Source: Halorussus amylolyticus (GTDB lineage: Archaea > Halobacteriota > Halobacteria > Halobacteriales > Haladaptataceae). From it: DNA of 64,000 bases. The number at the start of each line of letters is the position of its first letter. Within the stretch, counting starts at the first letter, position 1. The notes under the pieces were generated by a model. It ran no database searches. It was not told where the DNA came from and worked only from the letters and a program-made list of their open reading frames with translations. The stretch spans positions 55,775-119,774 of the forward strand of contig NZ_ML974137.1 in NCBI RefSeq assembly GCF_004143485.2, written 5' to 3'. Position numbers and translations under genes: made by a program. This document shows, piece by piece, positions 1-9,137 of this stretch.

Positions 1-1
1 A

Positions 2-487
2 CAGGGTCTCCGACCGGAAGCGGACCAGGACAACTTCCTGCGGTCCAGCCCCGGCATGTACGACTGGCAGGACGAACTCGACCCGGGAGAGAAGCTCCAC
101 GTAGACGACTTTTCGGACTACGAGACGTGGACCAACGACATCGGGTCTCGCGGCGCTGGTAAGCCCGCACAGACGACGTGGCGCTCGCAGTCGGACGGCG
201 ACGAGGACGTCCAAGAGCTCCCGGTACAGGTACTCCGGTCGCCGAAGGTGTCGAACCTCCCCGAAGCGAGTACCACCCCCGCCTTCCTCCGGGAAGCGAC
301 CGAGTCGGACTTCGTCGCTTGGCTCGACAAATGTACGCACTTTTGCTGTACGCCCGGGTTCAATTCGTCTCGGGACGCCTCGAAGTTCGGCGCCGAAGAC
401 GCAGTGTACTGTCAGTGCCACCAGTCGGTGTACGACGTGTTTTCGCCGGTGGAGCTGTCGTTCCCCGCCTTCCCGCGCTCTGAGTAG
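2..487 (+). CDS. Rieske iron-sulfur protein, C-terminal part (cut by window start)
   Basis: The reading frame is open from base 2, so the protein begins outside the window; about 161 residues are visible. The Rieske cluster-binding signature is clear: CTHFCC, then about 20 residues later CQCH, giving the two Cys and two His that bind the [2Fe-2S] centre. Rieske proteins pass electrons from quinol to a cytochrome or copper acceptor at the membrane. The residues after the second box (about 17, including FSPVELSFPAFPRSE) form the usual proline-rich end. Which complex it serves cannot be told because the upstream genes are not visible. Confidence 0.85.
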   Translation, partial: QGLRPEADQDNFLRSSPGMYDWQDELDPGEKLHVDDFSDYETWTNDIGSRGAGKPAQTTWRSQSDGDEDVQELPVQVLRSPKVSNLPEASTTPAFLREATESDFVAWLDKCTHFCCTPGFNSSRDASKFGAEDAVYCQCHQSVYDVFSPVELSFPAFPRSE

Positions 488-568
488 TCCGGACCGAGGA
501 CACGACCGCCCGGCGTCTCGCATCTCGCAGGAAAACCCTCATGCACCCCCGAATCCAAGAGTCCGGAC

Positions 569-1024
569 ATGTCCAACAGAGGCTGGCAGGACGTAATCGT
601 GGGCGACCGGATGACGGTAGACCAGCAGTTCGCCCAGCGGGTCTCCGACTCGGAGTTCTCCCGGCAGGAGTGGGGTCTCATCATGACCGCGGTCGAGTTC
701 GAAATCGAGAACCCCGACGACGAGGAGCGCGCGCGAATCGTCGCGGAGACCTCGAAAATCGAGCAGGTGATGCCCGAACTCGACAACATCCGGGACCAGA
801 TGGGCGCGATAGGCGCGGGCGGCGGAGGTGGCCCGTCGAAGGGGGGCGGCGGCATCTTCGACTCCGTCAAGGACGCGCTCGGACTCGGCGGCGGCGCGGG
901 CGGCGCGGACGACGAGCGCCTCCGGGCGGCCGAGCGACTCACACAGGAGTACGCCGACGAACTCCAACAGCACCTCGAATCGAGCGGCAAGTGGGAGCAG
1001 GTCCGCCGGACGGCCAGCGAGTAA
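569..1024 (+). CDS. DUF5799 family protein
   Basis: A 151-residue acidic soluble protein. The first 75 residues look globular (SNRGWQDVIVGDRMTVD...), followed by a glycine-rich linker with GGGG runs at about 85-105 and a helical tail. It resembles the haloarchaeal DUF5799 family, whose function is unknown. Its stop codon overlaps the start of the phosphatidylserine decarboxylase gene (TAATG), so the two are probably co-translated. No catalytic motif was seen. Confidence 0.7.
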   Translation: MSNRGWQDVIVGDRMTVDQQFAQRVSDSEFSRQEWGLIMTAVEFEIENPDDEERARIVAETSKIEQVMPELDNIRDQMGAIGAGGGGGPSKGGGGIFDSVKDALGLGGGAGGADDERLRAAERLTQEYADELQQHLESSGKWEQVRRTASE

Positions 1025-1629
1025 TGGGTCGGTTTGCCCCCGGCGCGTGGCGGTACGCCGCCCTCGCGCTCGCGCTCGCAGTTGCGTCGGCAGTCTCCTC
1101 ACGGATTCGAAACGCCGTCGCGCTCGCGTTCGTCGCGCTCGCGGGCGGTGCGCTCCACTTCCACCGCGACCCCGACCGCACACCGCCCGAATCCGGCGTC
1201 GTCGCGCCCGCCGACGGCCGCGTGTCGGTCGTCCGCGAGGAGGGCGACCGCGTCCGAGTCGGCGTGTTCATGAACGTGACCGACGTGCACGTCAATCGCG
1301 CACCCCTCGGGGGTCGCGTCGAGGCGGTCGAACACGAACCCGGAAAGCACCGCCCGGCGTTCTCGAAGGAGTCGGACAACAACGAGAAGGTCCACGTCCG
1401 ATTCGCGGACCACGAGGTGACGCTCATCGCGGGCGCGTTCGCCCGGCGCATCCACCCCTACGTCGAACCGGGCGACGAACTCGAACGCGGCGACCGACTC
1501 GGCCACATCTCGTTCGGGAGCCGGGCGGACGTTCTCCTACCCGAATCTATCGAGATGGACGACGTGGCGGTCGAGCGCGGCCAGACCGTCCGAGCGGGCG
1601 AGACGGTCGTCGCGCGCGCAGAAACTTAA
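1024..1629 (+). CDS. asd: Archaeal-type phosphatidylserine decarboxylase
   Basis: A 201-residue protein that decarboxylates phosphatidylserine (or archaetidylserine) to the ethanolamine lipid. Two hydrophobic segments at the N terminus (about 8-25 and 30-42) anchor it in the membrane. The body has the family blocks HFHRDPDR, a PADGRV turn, NVTDVHVNR, and near the end FGSRADVLLP. The Gly-Ser of that last block is the expected self-cleavage site that makes the pyruvoyl group. Length fits the short archaeal/alphaproteobacterial form. The start codon overlaps the DUF5799 stop. The gene ends convergently with the DUF7557 gene, overlapping by four bases. Confidence 0.9.
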   Translation: MGRFAPGAWRYAALALALAVASAVSSRIRNAVALAFVALAGGALHFHRDPDRTPPESGVVAPADGRVSVVREEGDRVRVGVFMNVTDVHVNRAPLGGRVEAVEHEPGKHRPAFSKESDNNEKVHVRFADHEVTLIAGAFARRIHPYVEPGDELERGDRLGHISFGSRADVLLPESIEMDDVAVERGQTVRAGETVVARAET

Positions 1630-1775
1630 ATCTCGTCGCCGCCGTGGAACAGTGTGAGTTCCTCGGCTTCGTAGATGCTGATGAGTTCGTTGATGAGTTC
1701 GTCGTACGTCTCGTCCTCGGTCTGGAGGCTGTCGAGTCGCTCGACTGTTCGTTCATCGACTTCGATTTTGGGCAT
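1626..1775 (-). CDS. DUF7557-like small protein
   Basis: A 49-residue acidic protein (MPKIEVDERTVERL...). The pattern of a short beta strand followed by two helices (VDERTVERLDSLQ, then TYDELINELISIY) resembles small ribbon-helix-helix-like proteins of haloarchaea. A DNA-binding or antitoxin-like role is possible but not shown. The start at 1775 is chosen because residues upstream in the same frame do not look like protein. It may read the same strand as the aminotransferase upstream, but a 345-bp gap with strong secondary structure lies between. Confidence 0.65.
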   Translation of the reverse strand: MPKIEVDERTVERLDSLQTEDETYDELINELISIYEAEELTLFHGGDEI

Positions 1776-1937
1776 AGAACCGGAGTACTTCGTCTGAGTC
1801 CTTAAGCGCGTGGGGTGGTGGGAGAATAAATGGTCCGCGAGAAACTCTACGATAGTGGAGACGTTCGAAGCAGAACGTCTCGTCCAGTCGCTACGAACCG
1901 CAGTGGACGACAAAGCTAACAACAATCCGAAAGCCCC

Positions 1938-2040
1938 CGCCCGGTCGCGGTCGTCTGACCGACATATCCGAGGCTCTCAGCACCGCCCGCCGCGGATAGG
2001 GGTCGGTCAGACGACCTCACCCTTCGGGCGCGACCGGGCG
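1938..2040. repeat. Large imperfect inverted repeat / structured element
   Basis: This lies in the 345-bp gap 1776-2120, which holds no convincing gene. Arms 1938-1948 and 2030-2040 are perfect complements (11 bp). Inside them 1949-1963 and 2002-2016 are perfect complements (15 bp). Inside those, TATCCG and CGGATA pair again. A 13-base insert at 2017-2029 contains a CCTTCGGG turn. The RNA on either strand would fold into a long rod with a side hairpin. It could be a terminator, a processing signal or an unrecognised small RNA. Confidence 0.55.
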
Positions 2041-2120
2041 GCCCCTTTCAGTCCCACCACCCACTTGGGTCGCCGAGCGAAGCCTTTCAAAACACGACCG
2101 TTACGAGAGGCCGCGGGAGG

Positions 2121-3209
2121 TCAGTTCAACACGGATTCGAGCGCGTCCATCGTGCGCTCGACGCGCTCGACTTGCGCGCCGTAGCCCATGTGCCCGACTC
2201 TGAGGAGGTCGTCCTCGAAGTCGCCGAGACTGGTGGCGACGACGACGCCGTGGTCGGCTTCGAGTCGGTCGCGAATCTCGGTCGCGCTCCCCTCGATTTC
2301 GAAGGCAGTCACGGTCGGCGACCGGAGGCCTTCGGGCGCGAACGGTTCGAGTCCGAGGTCGCGGCCGCGCTCGCGACACCGCTCGGCCGCGGCCTCGTGG
2401 CGGTCGTGGACCGATTCGAGGCCCTCGTCGAGGAGGCGGTCGAGCGAGGCTTCGAGCGCGTAGAGGTTCGACACGGCGTGGGTGTAGGGTAGGAACGCCG
2501 GGCCGTCGCCCGACAAATCGGGGTCGCGCCACGGTTCGAGGCTCGTGTAGAACGAGTCCTGTTCGGTCGCCTCGACCTTCTCCCACGCCCGGTCGCTGAC
2601 CGAGAGCGTGGTGAGACCGGGCGGCGAACTGAAGCACTTCTGGGACGCCCCGAGGCACACGTCGATGTGTTCGACCGGAACCGCGGTTCCGCCGAGCGAC
2701 GAGACCGCGTCCACGACGGTCAGTACGCCCGCGTCCTGCAGAATCTGTAGAACCTCCTCGAAGTCGTTGAGCACGCCGGTCGGCGTCTCGCAGTGGACCA
2801 GCGTGGCGGCCGCGAAGTCGCCATCCTCGACTGCGGCTTTGACCGCTTCAGGGTCGAATCCGGCGTCGAAATCGGTGGCGTGAATCGTGGGGTCCCCGCC
2901 GTGCATTTCCACGAAGTCGGCGAACCCCTCGCCGTAGATGCCGTTCGCGAGACACAGCACGTCGTCGCCGTCTTCGACCAGCGACGCGGCGCTGGCTTCG
3001 AGACCGAGGATGCCCTCGCCCGCGAGAATCACCGTCTCGTCGTCGGTGTCGTAGACGGTCGCGAGCTTGTCGAGGAGCGACCGGTAGTAGTCTGCGAACT
3101 CCGCTTCCACGTCGGGGTTCACGAGCGGGCGACCCATCGCCTCGCGCACGTCTGGCAGGAGTTCGGTCGGGCCGGGCGTCATCAGGAGTTCGTCGCGTTC
3201 TTCGACCAT
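2121..3209 (-). CDS. Alanine-glyoxylate / serine-pyruvate aminotransferase family protein
   Basis: A 362-residue class V fold-type I PLP enzyme. It starts with the family block MTPGPTELLPDVREAM. The PLP lysine sits in GASQKCFSSPPGL, preceded by VVDAVSSLGG, which carries the aspartate that contacts the pyridine nitrogen. It transfers an amino group from alanine or serine to a keto acid such as glyoxylate; the exact substrate pair cannot be read from sequence. It stands alone on the minus strand. Confidence 0.85.
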   Translation of the reverse strand: MVEERDELLMTPGPTELLPDVREAMGRPLVNPDVEAEFADYYRSLLDKLATVYDTDDETVILAGEGILGLEASAASLVEDGDDVLCLANGIYGEGFADFVEMHGGDPTIHATDFDAGFDPEAVKAAVEDGDFAAATLVHCETPTGVLNDFEEVLQILQDAGVLTVVDAVSSLGGTAVPVEHIDVCLGASQKCFSSPPGLTTLSVSDRAWEKVEATEQDSFYTSLEPWRDPDLSGDGPAFLPYTHAVSNLYALEASLDRLLDEGLESVHDRHEAAAERCRERGRDLGLEPFAPEGLRSPTVTAFEIEGSATEIRDRLEADHGVVVATSLGDFEDDLLRVGHMGYGAQVERVERTMDALESVLN

Positions 3210-3386
3210 GCGAGTGCTTGCACCCTCGGCGTCCTAAAGATGGCCGAAACGGAAATCCGGACCTCGGGCGGACGACCCGAATCTCCACGAATAGTTCCAC
3301 CGTTCCGAGAGACTGATTTCTGGCACCTGTCTGCGAAACGCAACATAATAAAATTAATGCCTCAGCGGTCGCTACCGCTACGAAAG

Positions 3387-4184
3387 ATGAAACGCCGAAC
3401 GTTCTTGGCGACCGGTGTGGCGTCCCTTTCGATGACCGCTGGCTGTCTCGGCGGCGTAGGCGGCGGGAACGGCGGCAGCGGAGATGGCGACGGGAGCGAC
3501 CTCCCGACCCCCTCGGACGAGAACACCGACGGCTACCCGCCGGAGTTCGACGACGTCCCCGAGGAGCGCGACATCGACACCTCGTCGTTCGGCACCTCCG
3601 AACACGACGGCGTGGACGTGCCGTTAGCCCCGGTGGACGTCACCCACTACTGGTACAAGCGCGGCGAAGCCAGATTCGCCGACGCGCGCGGCGCGAAGCA
3701 GTACGAGGAGTCTCGCGTGTACGGCGCGGTCCTGAGTCCGTCGAGCGGCCGGGACGACGACCCCGTCGCGGACTGGCCGAAAGACGAGCGCATCGTCTGT
3801 TACTGTGGCTGTCCCCACCACCTGTCGGGAATTCGGGCGGCCGACCTCATCCAGAACGGCTACGAGGAGGTGTACGTCATCGACGAGGGCTTCTGGGAGT
3901 GGTTCGATTTGGGCTACCCGGTTCGGGGCAGCGACACGGAGGACCAGCCCGAAAACTGGGTCATCCGGGGCGAGACCGAACCCGCACACGCCACCGACGA
4001 CGCGTGGGCGTTCCACGACCCGACCGACCAGACCGAGGCGACACGCATCGGCGACGACGGAAGCTACGAACTCCACCTCAAATTCCACGATGTCGGTCCC
4101 GACTCCACGATTCAGGTCGAGACGCCCGCGTACACGGTCGAAGGGAAACTCTCGGACCTGTCGGTCGGAACGGTACAGGGGTAG
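3387..4184 (+). CDS. Tat-type lipoprotein with rhodanese-like domain
   Basis: A 265-residue exported protein. The N terminus MKRRTFLATG has the twin arginines of a Tat signal, followed by MTAGC, a lipobox whose Cys would be lipidated. A low-complexity Gly/Asp linker tethers the domain outside the cell. Residues about 75-200 are rhodanese-like (HYWYKRGEARFADARGAKQYEES, then a CYCGCPHH loop holding the likely active-site Cys, and VYVIDEGFWEW). A beta-rich C-terminal domain follows. The start is set by the Tat motif; an A+T-rich promoter (around 3341-3360) lies upstream. Confidence 0.75.
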   Translation: MKRRTFLATGVASLSMTAGCLGGVGGGNGGSGDGDGSDLPTPSDENTDGYPPEFDDVPEERDIDTSSFGTSEHDGVDVPLAPVDVTHYWYKRGEARFADARGAKQYEESRVYGAVLSPSSGRDDDPVADWPKDERIVCYCGCPHHLSGIRAADLIQNGYEEVYVIDEGFWEWFDLGYPVRGSDTEDQPENWVIRGETEPAHATDDAWAFHDPTDQTEATRIGDDGSYELHLKFHDVGPDSTIQVETPAYTVEGKLSDLSVGTVQG

Positions 4185-4216
4185 GCGTCGGCGCGGTCGC
4201 CGACCGCGCCGACGCC
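4184..4216. terminator. Perfect palindrome at the lipoprotein gene end
   Basis: Bases 4184-4199 and 4201-4216 are exact complements around a single central base, starting on the last base of the stop codon. A GC-rich hairpin here would form as soon as the gene is transcribed. There is no T-run after it, so a terminator or an mRNA 3'-end stabiliser is inferred. Confidence 0.5.
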
Positions 4217-4347
4217 GCCGAGTCGATTGGTGAGTGACATGAGACTCCGGTGGGGATTGGTTTGCGGGTAGAAACTGTCCGCAGTCGGATTGGTTCGCGG
4301 TCGGGGTCTGCCAAAAGTTAAGACCCGTCCACACAATCGGTCCCTAC

Positions 4348-4641
4348 ATGGACGGAACTCCGCAGGAGATAACCACGCTAGTCGGCCGGGAGGTGTACTC
4401 CAACAACGGCGTCTTCGTCGGCGAAGTCGAGGACGTCCGCTTGAACGTCAGCGGGTGCGTCGTCTCCGGTCTCGCACTCGGCGAACTCAACCACGAACTG
4501 TTCTCGAACGTCATCGCCGGAGAGAACGGCGTTATCATCCCGTATCGGTGGGTGCGCGCGGTCGGCGACGTCGTGCTCATCAACGACATCATCGAGCGAC
4601 TCCGCCAGCCCGAACCCGAAGAAGAGGAGGCGGCCGTCTGA
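4348..4641 (+). CDS. PRC-barrel domain protein
   Basis: A 97-residue protein made of one PRC barrel: LVGREVYSNNGVFVGEVEDV, then GELNHELF and IPYRWVRAVGDVVLI. PRC barrels act in RNA processing and cell division in archaea; this short form has no other domain. A TATA-like AAAAGTTAAG about 30 bases upstream of the ATG fits a leaderless transcript. It ends 20 bp from the converging TrkA-N/DHH gene. Confidence 0.8.
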   Translation: MDGTPQEITTLVGREVYSNNGVFVGEVEDVRLNVSGCVVSGLALGELNHELFSNVIAGENGVIIPYRWVRAVGDVVLINDIIERLRQPEPEEEEAAV

Positions 4642-4660
4642 CGGTTCGGACCGAGATTTT

Positions 4661-6109
4661 CTAACTCCCGTTGCTCCCCTCGCCGTCCACGCCCATCGCG
4701 TCGAACAGCTTCCGCTTGACGGCTTCTTCGGTCAGCGACAGTAAGGTGTCGCGGTTGTCGTCGGTCGTCTCGATGCCGGTGAAGATGCCGAGCGGAATCT
4801 CGACGCTGGCCTGCGTGGAGTGGCCCGCGGCCTCGCCGATTTCGCTGAACGCGTCCTGGAGGACCTTGCCGATGTTCATCCGGATGTCCTTCGAGCGCGC
4901 CGCGAGGTAGATGGTGTCGTCGGCGATGCCGAAGACGGCGGTGGTGGTGATGCCCTCCAGATTCAGCAGGTGGGAGGCCGCCTGCGTGAGCGCGTCCCTG
5001 TCGCGGATGAACCCCGCGTTGCTCACGAGGTGGCTCCCCTGTACCTCGCGGTTCGTGATGGCCTCCGCGAGCACGTCGAGCGTCTCGGGCGACATCGACG
5101 GCGACTCGACCTGTTCGAGGGTGTCGTGGTTGGCGAAGGGGTAGAGAAACGCCGCCGCGGTCAGGTCGGCGGGGGTAGTGTCGCGTTTGAAGTCGAGGGT
5201 CTCCGCGCGGATACCGTACAGCAGCGCGGTCGCGACCTCTTCGGAGACGTTGAGGTCGAACTCTTGGATGTACTTCGTCAGAATCGTCGAGGTCGAACTC
5301 ACGCTCGGGCGGATGTCCACGAACTCGGCCTCGTACTCCTCGTCGGGTTCGAAGTGGTCGATGAGGATGTCTACCGGCCGCCCGAACTTCGCCTCGGTCG
5401 CCTTCGCGTGGTCCACCAGCGCGATGGTCTCGTAGTCGCCGATGTCCACGTCGTCGTACGAGTGGAGTTCGATGCCGAGCAGATTCACGAACGCGCGGTT
5501 CTCCTGATGGCCGATGTCGCCGATGTAGAGGATGTCGGCCTCGACGCCGAGCGTGTCGGCGATGGCTTGGAGCGCGACTGCGCTCGCGATGGAATCGGGG
5601 TCGGGGTTGTCGTGGGTGACGATAGCGAGTCGGCCGTCGTTGTCCTCGATGACCTCCGAGAGCTGTTGGGCCTTGTACTCCAGTTCCCCGGTTTCGAGCG
5701 CGCGCAGGGCCGAATCCGAGATGACCGTCGAGGGGTTGATGACCACGTCCGCGCCGAGTTCGGTAAGTTCGTCCTCCGAGACGGGGTCGCTCGCGCGCAC
5801 CACGATGAATTGGTCGCCGTCGTTCTCGCGGATGTTCTCGACCGCCTTCTTGTTGGCCTCCACGTCAGACGAGAGGATGAGGACGACTTCGTTGTCCGCG
5901 ATGGACTCGTAGATGTCCTCCTCGCGGATGTCGGCGGTGCGAGCGTTCAGGTCTTGGTCGCGCAGGGCCTCGACGCGGTCCTCGTCGCGGTCGATGATGA
6001 GTACGTCCTTCCCCTGTTCGACGAGCTCCTCGGCGACCGCGTGCCCGACCGACCCACAGCCCAAGATGGCGTAGTCGGACATCGAGGAGATGGTAATCCC
6101 GGCGCTCAT
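4661..6109 (-). CDS. TrkA-N / DHH family phosphoesterase-like protein
   Basis: A 482-residue protein. Residues about 12-130 are a Rossmann TrkA-N fold (ILGCGSVGHAVAEEL, IIDRDEDRVE), which binds NAD or another nucleotide. Residues about 150-330 are a DHH phosphoesterase domain (THDNPDPDSIAS, ALVDHAK and IDHFEPDEE), and a DHHA1-like domain follows. The combination is known in euryarchaea; a role in cyclic-nucleotide or nano-RNA hydrolysis is inferred from DHH relatives. An alternative start at 6082 (MSDYAILG) is nearly as good. Confidence 0.8.
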   Translation of the reverse strand: MSAGITISSMSDYAILGCGSVGHAVAEELVEQGKDVLIIDRDEDRVEALRDQDLNARTADIREEDIYESIADNEVVLILSSDVEANKKAVENIRENDGDQFIVVRASDPVSEDELTELGADVVINPSTVISDSALRALETGELEYKAQQLSEVIEDNDGRLAIVTHDNPDPDSIASAVALQAIADTLGVEADILYIGDIGHQENRAFVNLLGIELHSYDDVDIGDYETIALVDHAKATEAKFGRPVDILIDHFEPDEEYEAEFVDIRPSVSSTSTILTKYIQEFDLNVSEEVATALLYGIRAETLDFKRDTTPADLTAAAFLYPFANHDTLEQVESPSMSPETLDVLAEAITNREVQGSHLVSNAGFIRDRDALTQAASHLLNLEGITTTAVFGIADDTIYLAARSKDIRMNIGKVLQDAFSEIGEAAGHSTQASVEIPLGIFTGIETTDDNRDTLLSLTEEAVKRKLFDAMGVDGEGSNGS

Positions 6110-6340
6110 GATACTGTGGCGTTCCTTCGGACCACACTTAACAGTCCCGAACCGAGCGCCTGAGCCACCGCAACGCTGGTCTCGTGCGATTATTTCCACT
6201 CCGATTTCGCTCGCCGGAATCGAATCGGGACCCGCGCGGGTCCGCGTTTCCTCGCGGGGTTCGGTTCGAAATCGAAACGGGTAACAGTCCGAGAAAACGG
6301 AAACGTATTTACGTCCCACCGGGCAAATTCAGGATGCGTT

Positions 6341-6414
6341 GGGCCGGTAGCTCAGTTAGGCAGAGCGTCTGACTCTTAATCAGACGGTCGCGTGTTCAAA
6401 TCGCGCCCGGCCCG
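6341..6414 (+). tRNA. tRNA-Lys (CTT)
   Basis: A full cloverleaf can be drawn: acceptor GGGCCGG pairs with CCGGCCC, the D-loop is in TAGCTCAGTTAGG, the anticodon loop is CTCTTAA with CTT, and the T-loop is TTCAAAT. The discriminator base is G. No intron. A TATA-like ACGTATTTACG lies about 40 bases upstream. Confidence 0.95.
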
Positions 6415-6415
6415 T

Positions 6416-6480
6416 CAACCTTTTGCTGCACTCACGAACCACGAGCCTTCGGCTCGCGGTCGTTCGCTGGCAAAAGGTTG
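6416..6480. repeat. Inverted repeat after tRNA-Lys
   Basis: CAACCTTTTGC (6416-6426) and GCAAAAGGTTG (6470-6480) are exact complements, with an inner GAGCC/GGCTC stem. It starts two bases after the tRNA and probably acts in 3'-end formation. A shorter cousin (CCTTTTGCTG ... CTGGCAAAAG) occurs inside the element near 15328-15362. Confidence 0.55.
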
Positions 6481-6509
6481 ATCAAAAACACGGCGTCACC
6501 CCCTCCTTC

Positions 6510-6540
6510 GGAGATGTGGCGGCAGAGCCGCCACATCTCC
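6510..6540. terminator. Perfect 14-bp hairpin with 3-base loop
   Basis: Bases 6510-6523 and 6527-6540 pair perfectly around AGA. It lies between tRNA-Lys and the converging kinase gene, so it may stop transcription from either side. No T-run is present. The rest of 6541-6697 shows nothing recognisable. Confidence 0.45.
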
Positions 6541-6697
6541 TCAGTTGAGGGTTCCTTGGTCCGCTCGCTCCCTGCGGTCGCTCCCGGTGAATCGCTTCGC
6601 TTCGGGTTCTTCGAACCGCTCGCTTGCGAATGCTATCCAGAAGAAAAGTCGGGCTGGCGCGAACGCGATGGATTGGAAAGTGGTCGAGTTACGCCAC

Positions 6698-7150
6698 TCA
6701 GTTATCGTCCAGCCACGTCTCGACGTATCGCTCCAGCGCGTCGGTCGCTTCCGTGGCCGACAGTCGCTCGGTGTCGAGCGTCAGGTCGGGATTTCGGGGC
6801 ACGTCGAAGTTCGCGTGCATGGCGTGGACGCCGCGCTGTTCGATGGGATTCTCGCGCTCGCGGTTTCGCTTGAGACACGTCTCCAGACTCGCCGCGACCG
6901 AGACGAGGTGCGCGTCCGGAAGCGACCGAAATCGCTCTTGGGTGGCCCGCTCGAAGAACGTCCCGTCGAGAATCCAGTCGGCCTCGGGGTCGTCACGCAC
7001 GCGCTCGAACAGCTGTCCGTAGGTGTTGCTCGAAAAGTCGTCGGAGTGAAGAATTTCGAAGTCGCGGCCCGCCGCGCGCAGGCGGTCGTGCAAGCGATTG
7101 GCGATGGTGGTCTTGCCGACGCCGGGCGGTCCGCAGACGACGAGTATCAC
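6698..7150 (-). CDS. P-loop nucleoside/nucleotide kinase-like protein
   Basis: A 150-residue protein opening with a Walker A loop, CGPPGVGKTT, at residues 6-15. It has an HSDDF segment typical of small kinases at about 40 and an arginine-rich lid (CLKRNRERENP) at about 93. This is the AAA_33/zeta-like kinase group; the substrate is not predictable. It begins six bases after the IMP dehydrogenase stop on the same strand, so both are probably in one transcript. Confidence 0.7.
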   Translation of the reverse strand: MILVVCGPPGVGKTTIANRLHDRLRAAGRDFEILHSDDFSSNTYGQLFERVRDDPEADWILDGTFFERATQERFRSLPDAHLVSVAASLETCLKRNRERENPIEQRGVHAMHANFDVPRNPDLTLDTERLSATEATDALERYVETWLDDN

Positions 7151-7156
7151 GTCCGC

Positions 7157-8650
7157 TTATTCACCGGGGCTGTAGTTGGGCGCTTCGTCGGTAATCATCA
7201 CGTCGTGGGGGTGGCTCTCCTGCTGGCCCGCCGAGGAGACCCGGACGAACTCGCTTCGCTCCTTGAACTCCGGAATCGTCGAACCGCCGACGTACCCCAT
7301 TCCCGACTGCATCCCGCCGACGAGCTGGTGGAGTTCGCTTTCGAGACTCCCCTTGTAGGGCTTGGCGGCCTCGACGCCCTCCGGGACGTACTCCTCGTCG
7401 TCGTCGGGTTCGTCCTTGAGATAGCGGTCGCCGTCGCCCGACGCCATCGCGCCGACCGACCCCATGCCGCGGTACTGCTTGTACTTCTTGCCGTCGATGG
7501 TGATGATTCGACCCGGAGCCTCGTCCGTACCCGCGAAGTACGAACCGAGCATTACGGCGTCCGCGCCCGCCGCGATGGCCTTGATGGCGTCACCCGAGTA
7601 TCGAATTCCGCCGTCGGCGATGACGGGCACGTCGTGGTCTGCGGCCACATCCGCGACCTCCGCGACCGCGGTAATCTGGGGCATCCCCGAACCGGAGACG
7701 ACCCGGGTGGTGCAGATGGACCCCGGGCCGATGCCGACCTTCAGGCCGTCGGCGAAGTCCACGATGTCCTCGGCGGCCTCGCGCGTGCCGACGTTGCCGA
7801 CTACCACGTCGGCCTCGACGGCCTCTTTGATTTCGCGCGCACCGTCGATGACGTTGAGGTTGTGCGCGTGCGCACAGTCGATAAATAGAACGTCCGCATC
7901 GGCCTCGTCCACCGCGACCGCGCGGTCGGTCTCGAAGGGACCGACCGCGACGCCGCATCGGAGGCGTCCCGTCTCGTCGCGGGCCGCGTTGCCGTACTCG
8001 CGGCGCTGGAGGATGCCCTGCATCGTGACGAGTCCGAGGAGGCGACTGTCGTCGTCCACGACCGGGACGCGCTCGATTTTGTGCTCGTACATGAGTTCAA
8101 GCGCCTCGCGCGCGGTCACGTCCTGCCCGGTAGTGATGACTTCGTCGGTCATCGCCTCCCGCACTTCGTCGGACTCGCCGACTTCGAGGTAGGGTCGGAT
8201 GTCGGTGCCCGAGATGATGCCGAGAACTTTGTCGTCGTCGCTCACGACGGGCGCGCCCGAGACGCCCTCGCGCTCCATCATCTCGTCCACTTCGCGGACG
8301 GTCTGGTCGGGGTTCGCGGTCACCACGTCGCGGATGATGAGTTCGTCGGCGCGCTTGACGCGCTCGACTTCCGCGACCACTTCGTCTACGTCCATGTTCC
8401 GGTGGAGGACGCCGAGACCGCCGTGTCGAGCCATCGCGATTGCGAGTTCGCTTCGGGTCACGGTGTCCATCGCGGCCGAGAGGACCGGGACGTTGAGTTC
8501 GACGTTGGTCGAGACGCGGGTGCTCACGTCGGCCTCGTCGGGTTCGACGCGGCTCTCTTTGGGTCGCAGGAGCACGTCGTCGAACGTCAGCGCCTCAGGA
8601 ACTCGGAGTTTCTCCGTGTACTGACCGCCGGGGGTAGAATCTCTCGCCAT
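7157..8650 (-). CDS. guaB: Inosine-5'-monophosphate dehydrogenase
   Basis: A 497-residue enzyme that oxidises IMP to XMP with NAD, the committed step of GMP synthesis. Two CBS domains sit at about 95-210 ([13 protein letters not shown] and [14 protein letters not shown]). The catalytic cysteine is in [13 protein letters not shown]; the flap contains [10 protein letters not shown] and [10 protein letters not shown]. Length and order match the standard two-CBS form. The start follows an A+T-rich stretch at 8660-8675. It is the first gene of a likely two-gene transcript with the kinase. Confidence 0.95.
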   Translation of the reverse strand: MARDSTPGGQYTEKLRVPEALTFDDVLLRPKESRVEPDEADVSTRVSTNVELNVPVLSAAMDTVTRSELAIAMARHGGLGVLHRNMDVDEVVAEVERVKRADELIIRDVVTANPDQTVREVDEMMEREGVSGAPVVSDDDKVLGIISGTDIRPYLEVGESDEVREAMTDEVITTGQDVTAREALELMYEHKIERVPVVDDDSRLLGLVTMQGILQRREYGNAARDETGRLRCGVAVGPFETDRAVAVDEADADVLFIDCAHAHNLNVIDGAREIKEAVEADVVVGNVGTREAAEDIVDFADGLKVGIGPGSICTTRVVSGSGMPQITAVAEVADVAADHDVPVIADGGIRYSGDAIKAIAAGADAVMLGSYFAGTDEAPGRIITIDGKKYKQYRGMGSVGAMASGDGDRYLKDEPDDDEEYVPEGVEAAKPYKGSLESELHQLVGGMQSGMGYVGGSTIPEFKERSEFVRVSSAGQQESHPHDVMITDEAPNYSPGE

Positions 8651-8925
8651 ATAAGCCGAACAGCCCCGCCGCTCAAAAGTGTTGCGAGATACTGCCGGTT
8701 CGTCGGTCTCTGGCAGTGTCGTTGTGCATATGCGTGCATTTCACAGTGTGCCGTCCCTCTCTTCTCATCGTCTGCGCAGGAATACTCGTCAGACTCGAAA
8801 CCGTGAAAATGAACTATCCGAAACGAACGAATTTCTATTTTCGAGCGCCGTAATCTACGATTCTAAACCGATTGGGGTTGTCTCTCACGCAACGTTTATG
8901 CTGGAAACGCGTTTGATTACGGGTA

Positions 8926-9131
8926 TGGACTCTACCAGTCCCATCGCATCGCGTATCGCCGGTCGAACGAGCCTCGACTCCGGCACCTTCTTTAAACCGA
9001 CATTCGCGATGGCGTTTTTCACACTGGTAGAGAACACGTTCGTGGGACGGCGGCCCGACGCCGAGGGCGGCCACCGGAGATACCGCGACCGTTACCACCG
9101 CTCGGCCGATGGTCACGGCCATCCCAGTTAG
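8926..9131 (+). CDS. Small hypothetical protein
   Basis: A 68-residue frame starting MDSTSPIASRIAGR, ending seven bases before the DUF5794 gene. A TATA-like CGTTTATGC lies about 35 bases upstream, which supports a real leaderless start. The middle (TFAMAFFTLVENTFVG) is mildly hydrophobic and the tail is His/Arg-rich. No family recognised. The stretch 8651-8925 upstream holds only the diverging promoters. Confidence 0.45.
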
Positions 9132-9137
9132 TGGGTC

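Noticed and set aside
541..1805. Long Arg/Pro-rich frames over DUF5799 and phosphatidylserine decarboxylase
   Set aside because: They are other-frame shadows typical of GC-rich DNA, basic in composition, with no family features.
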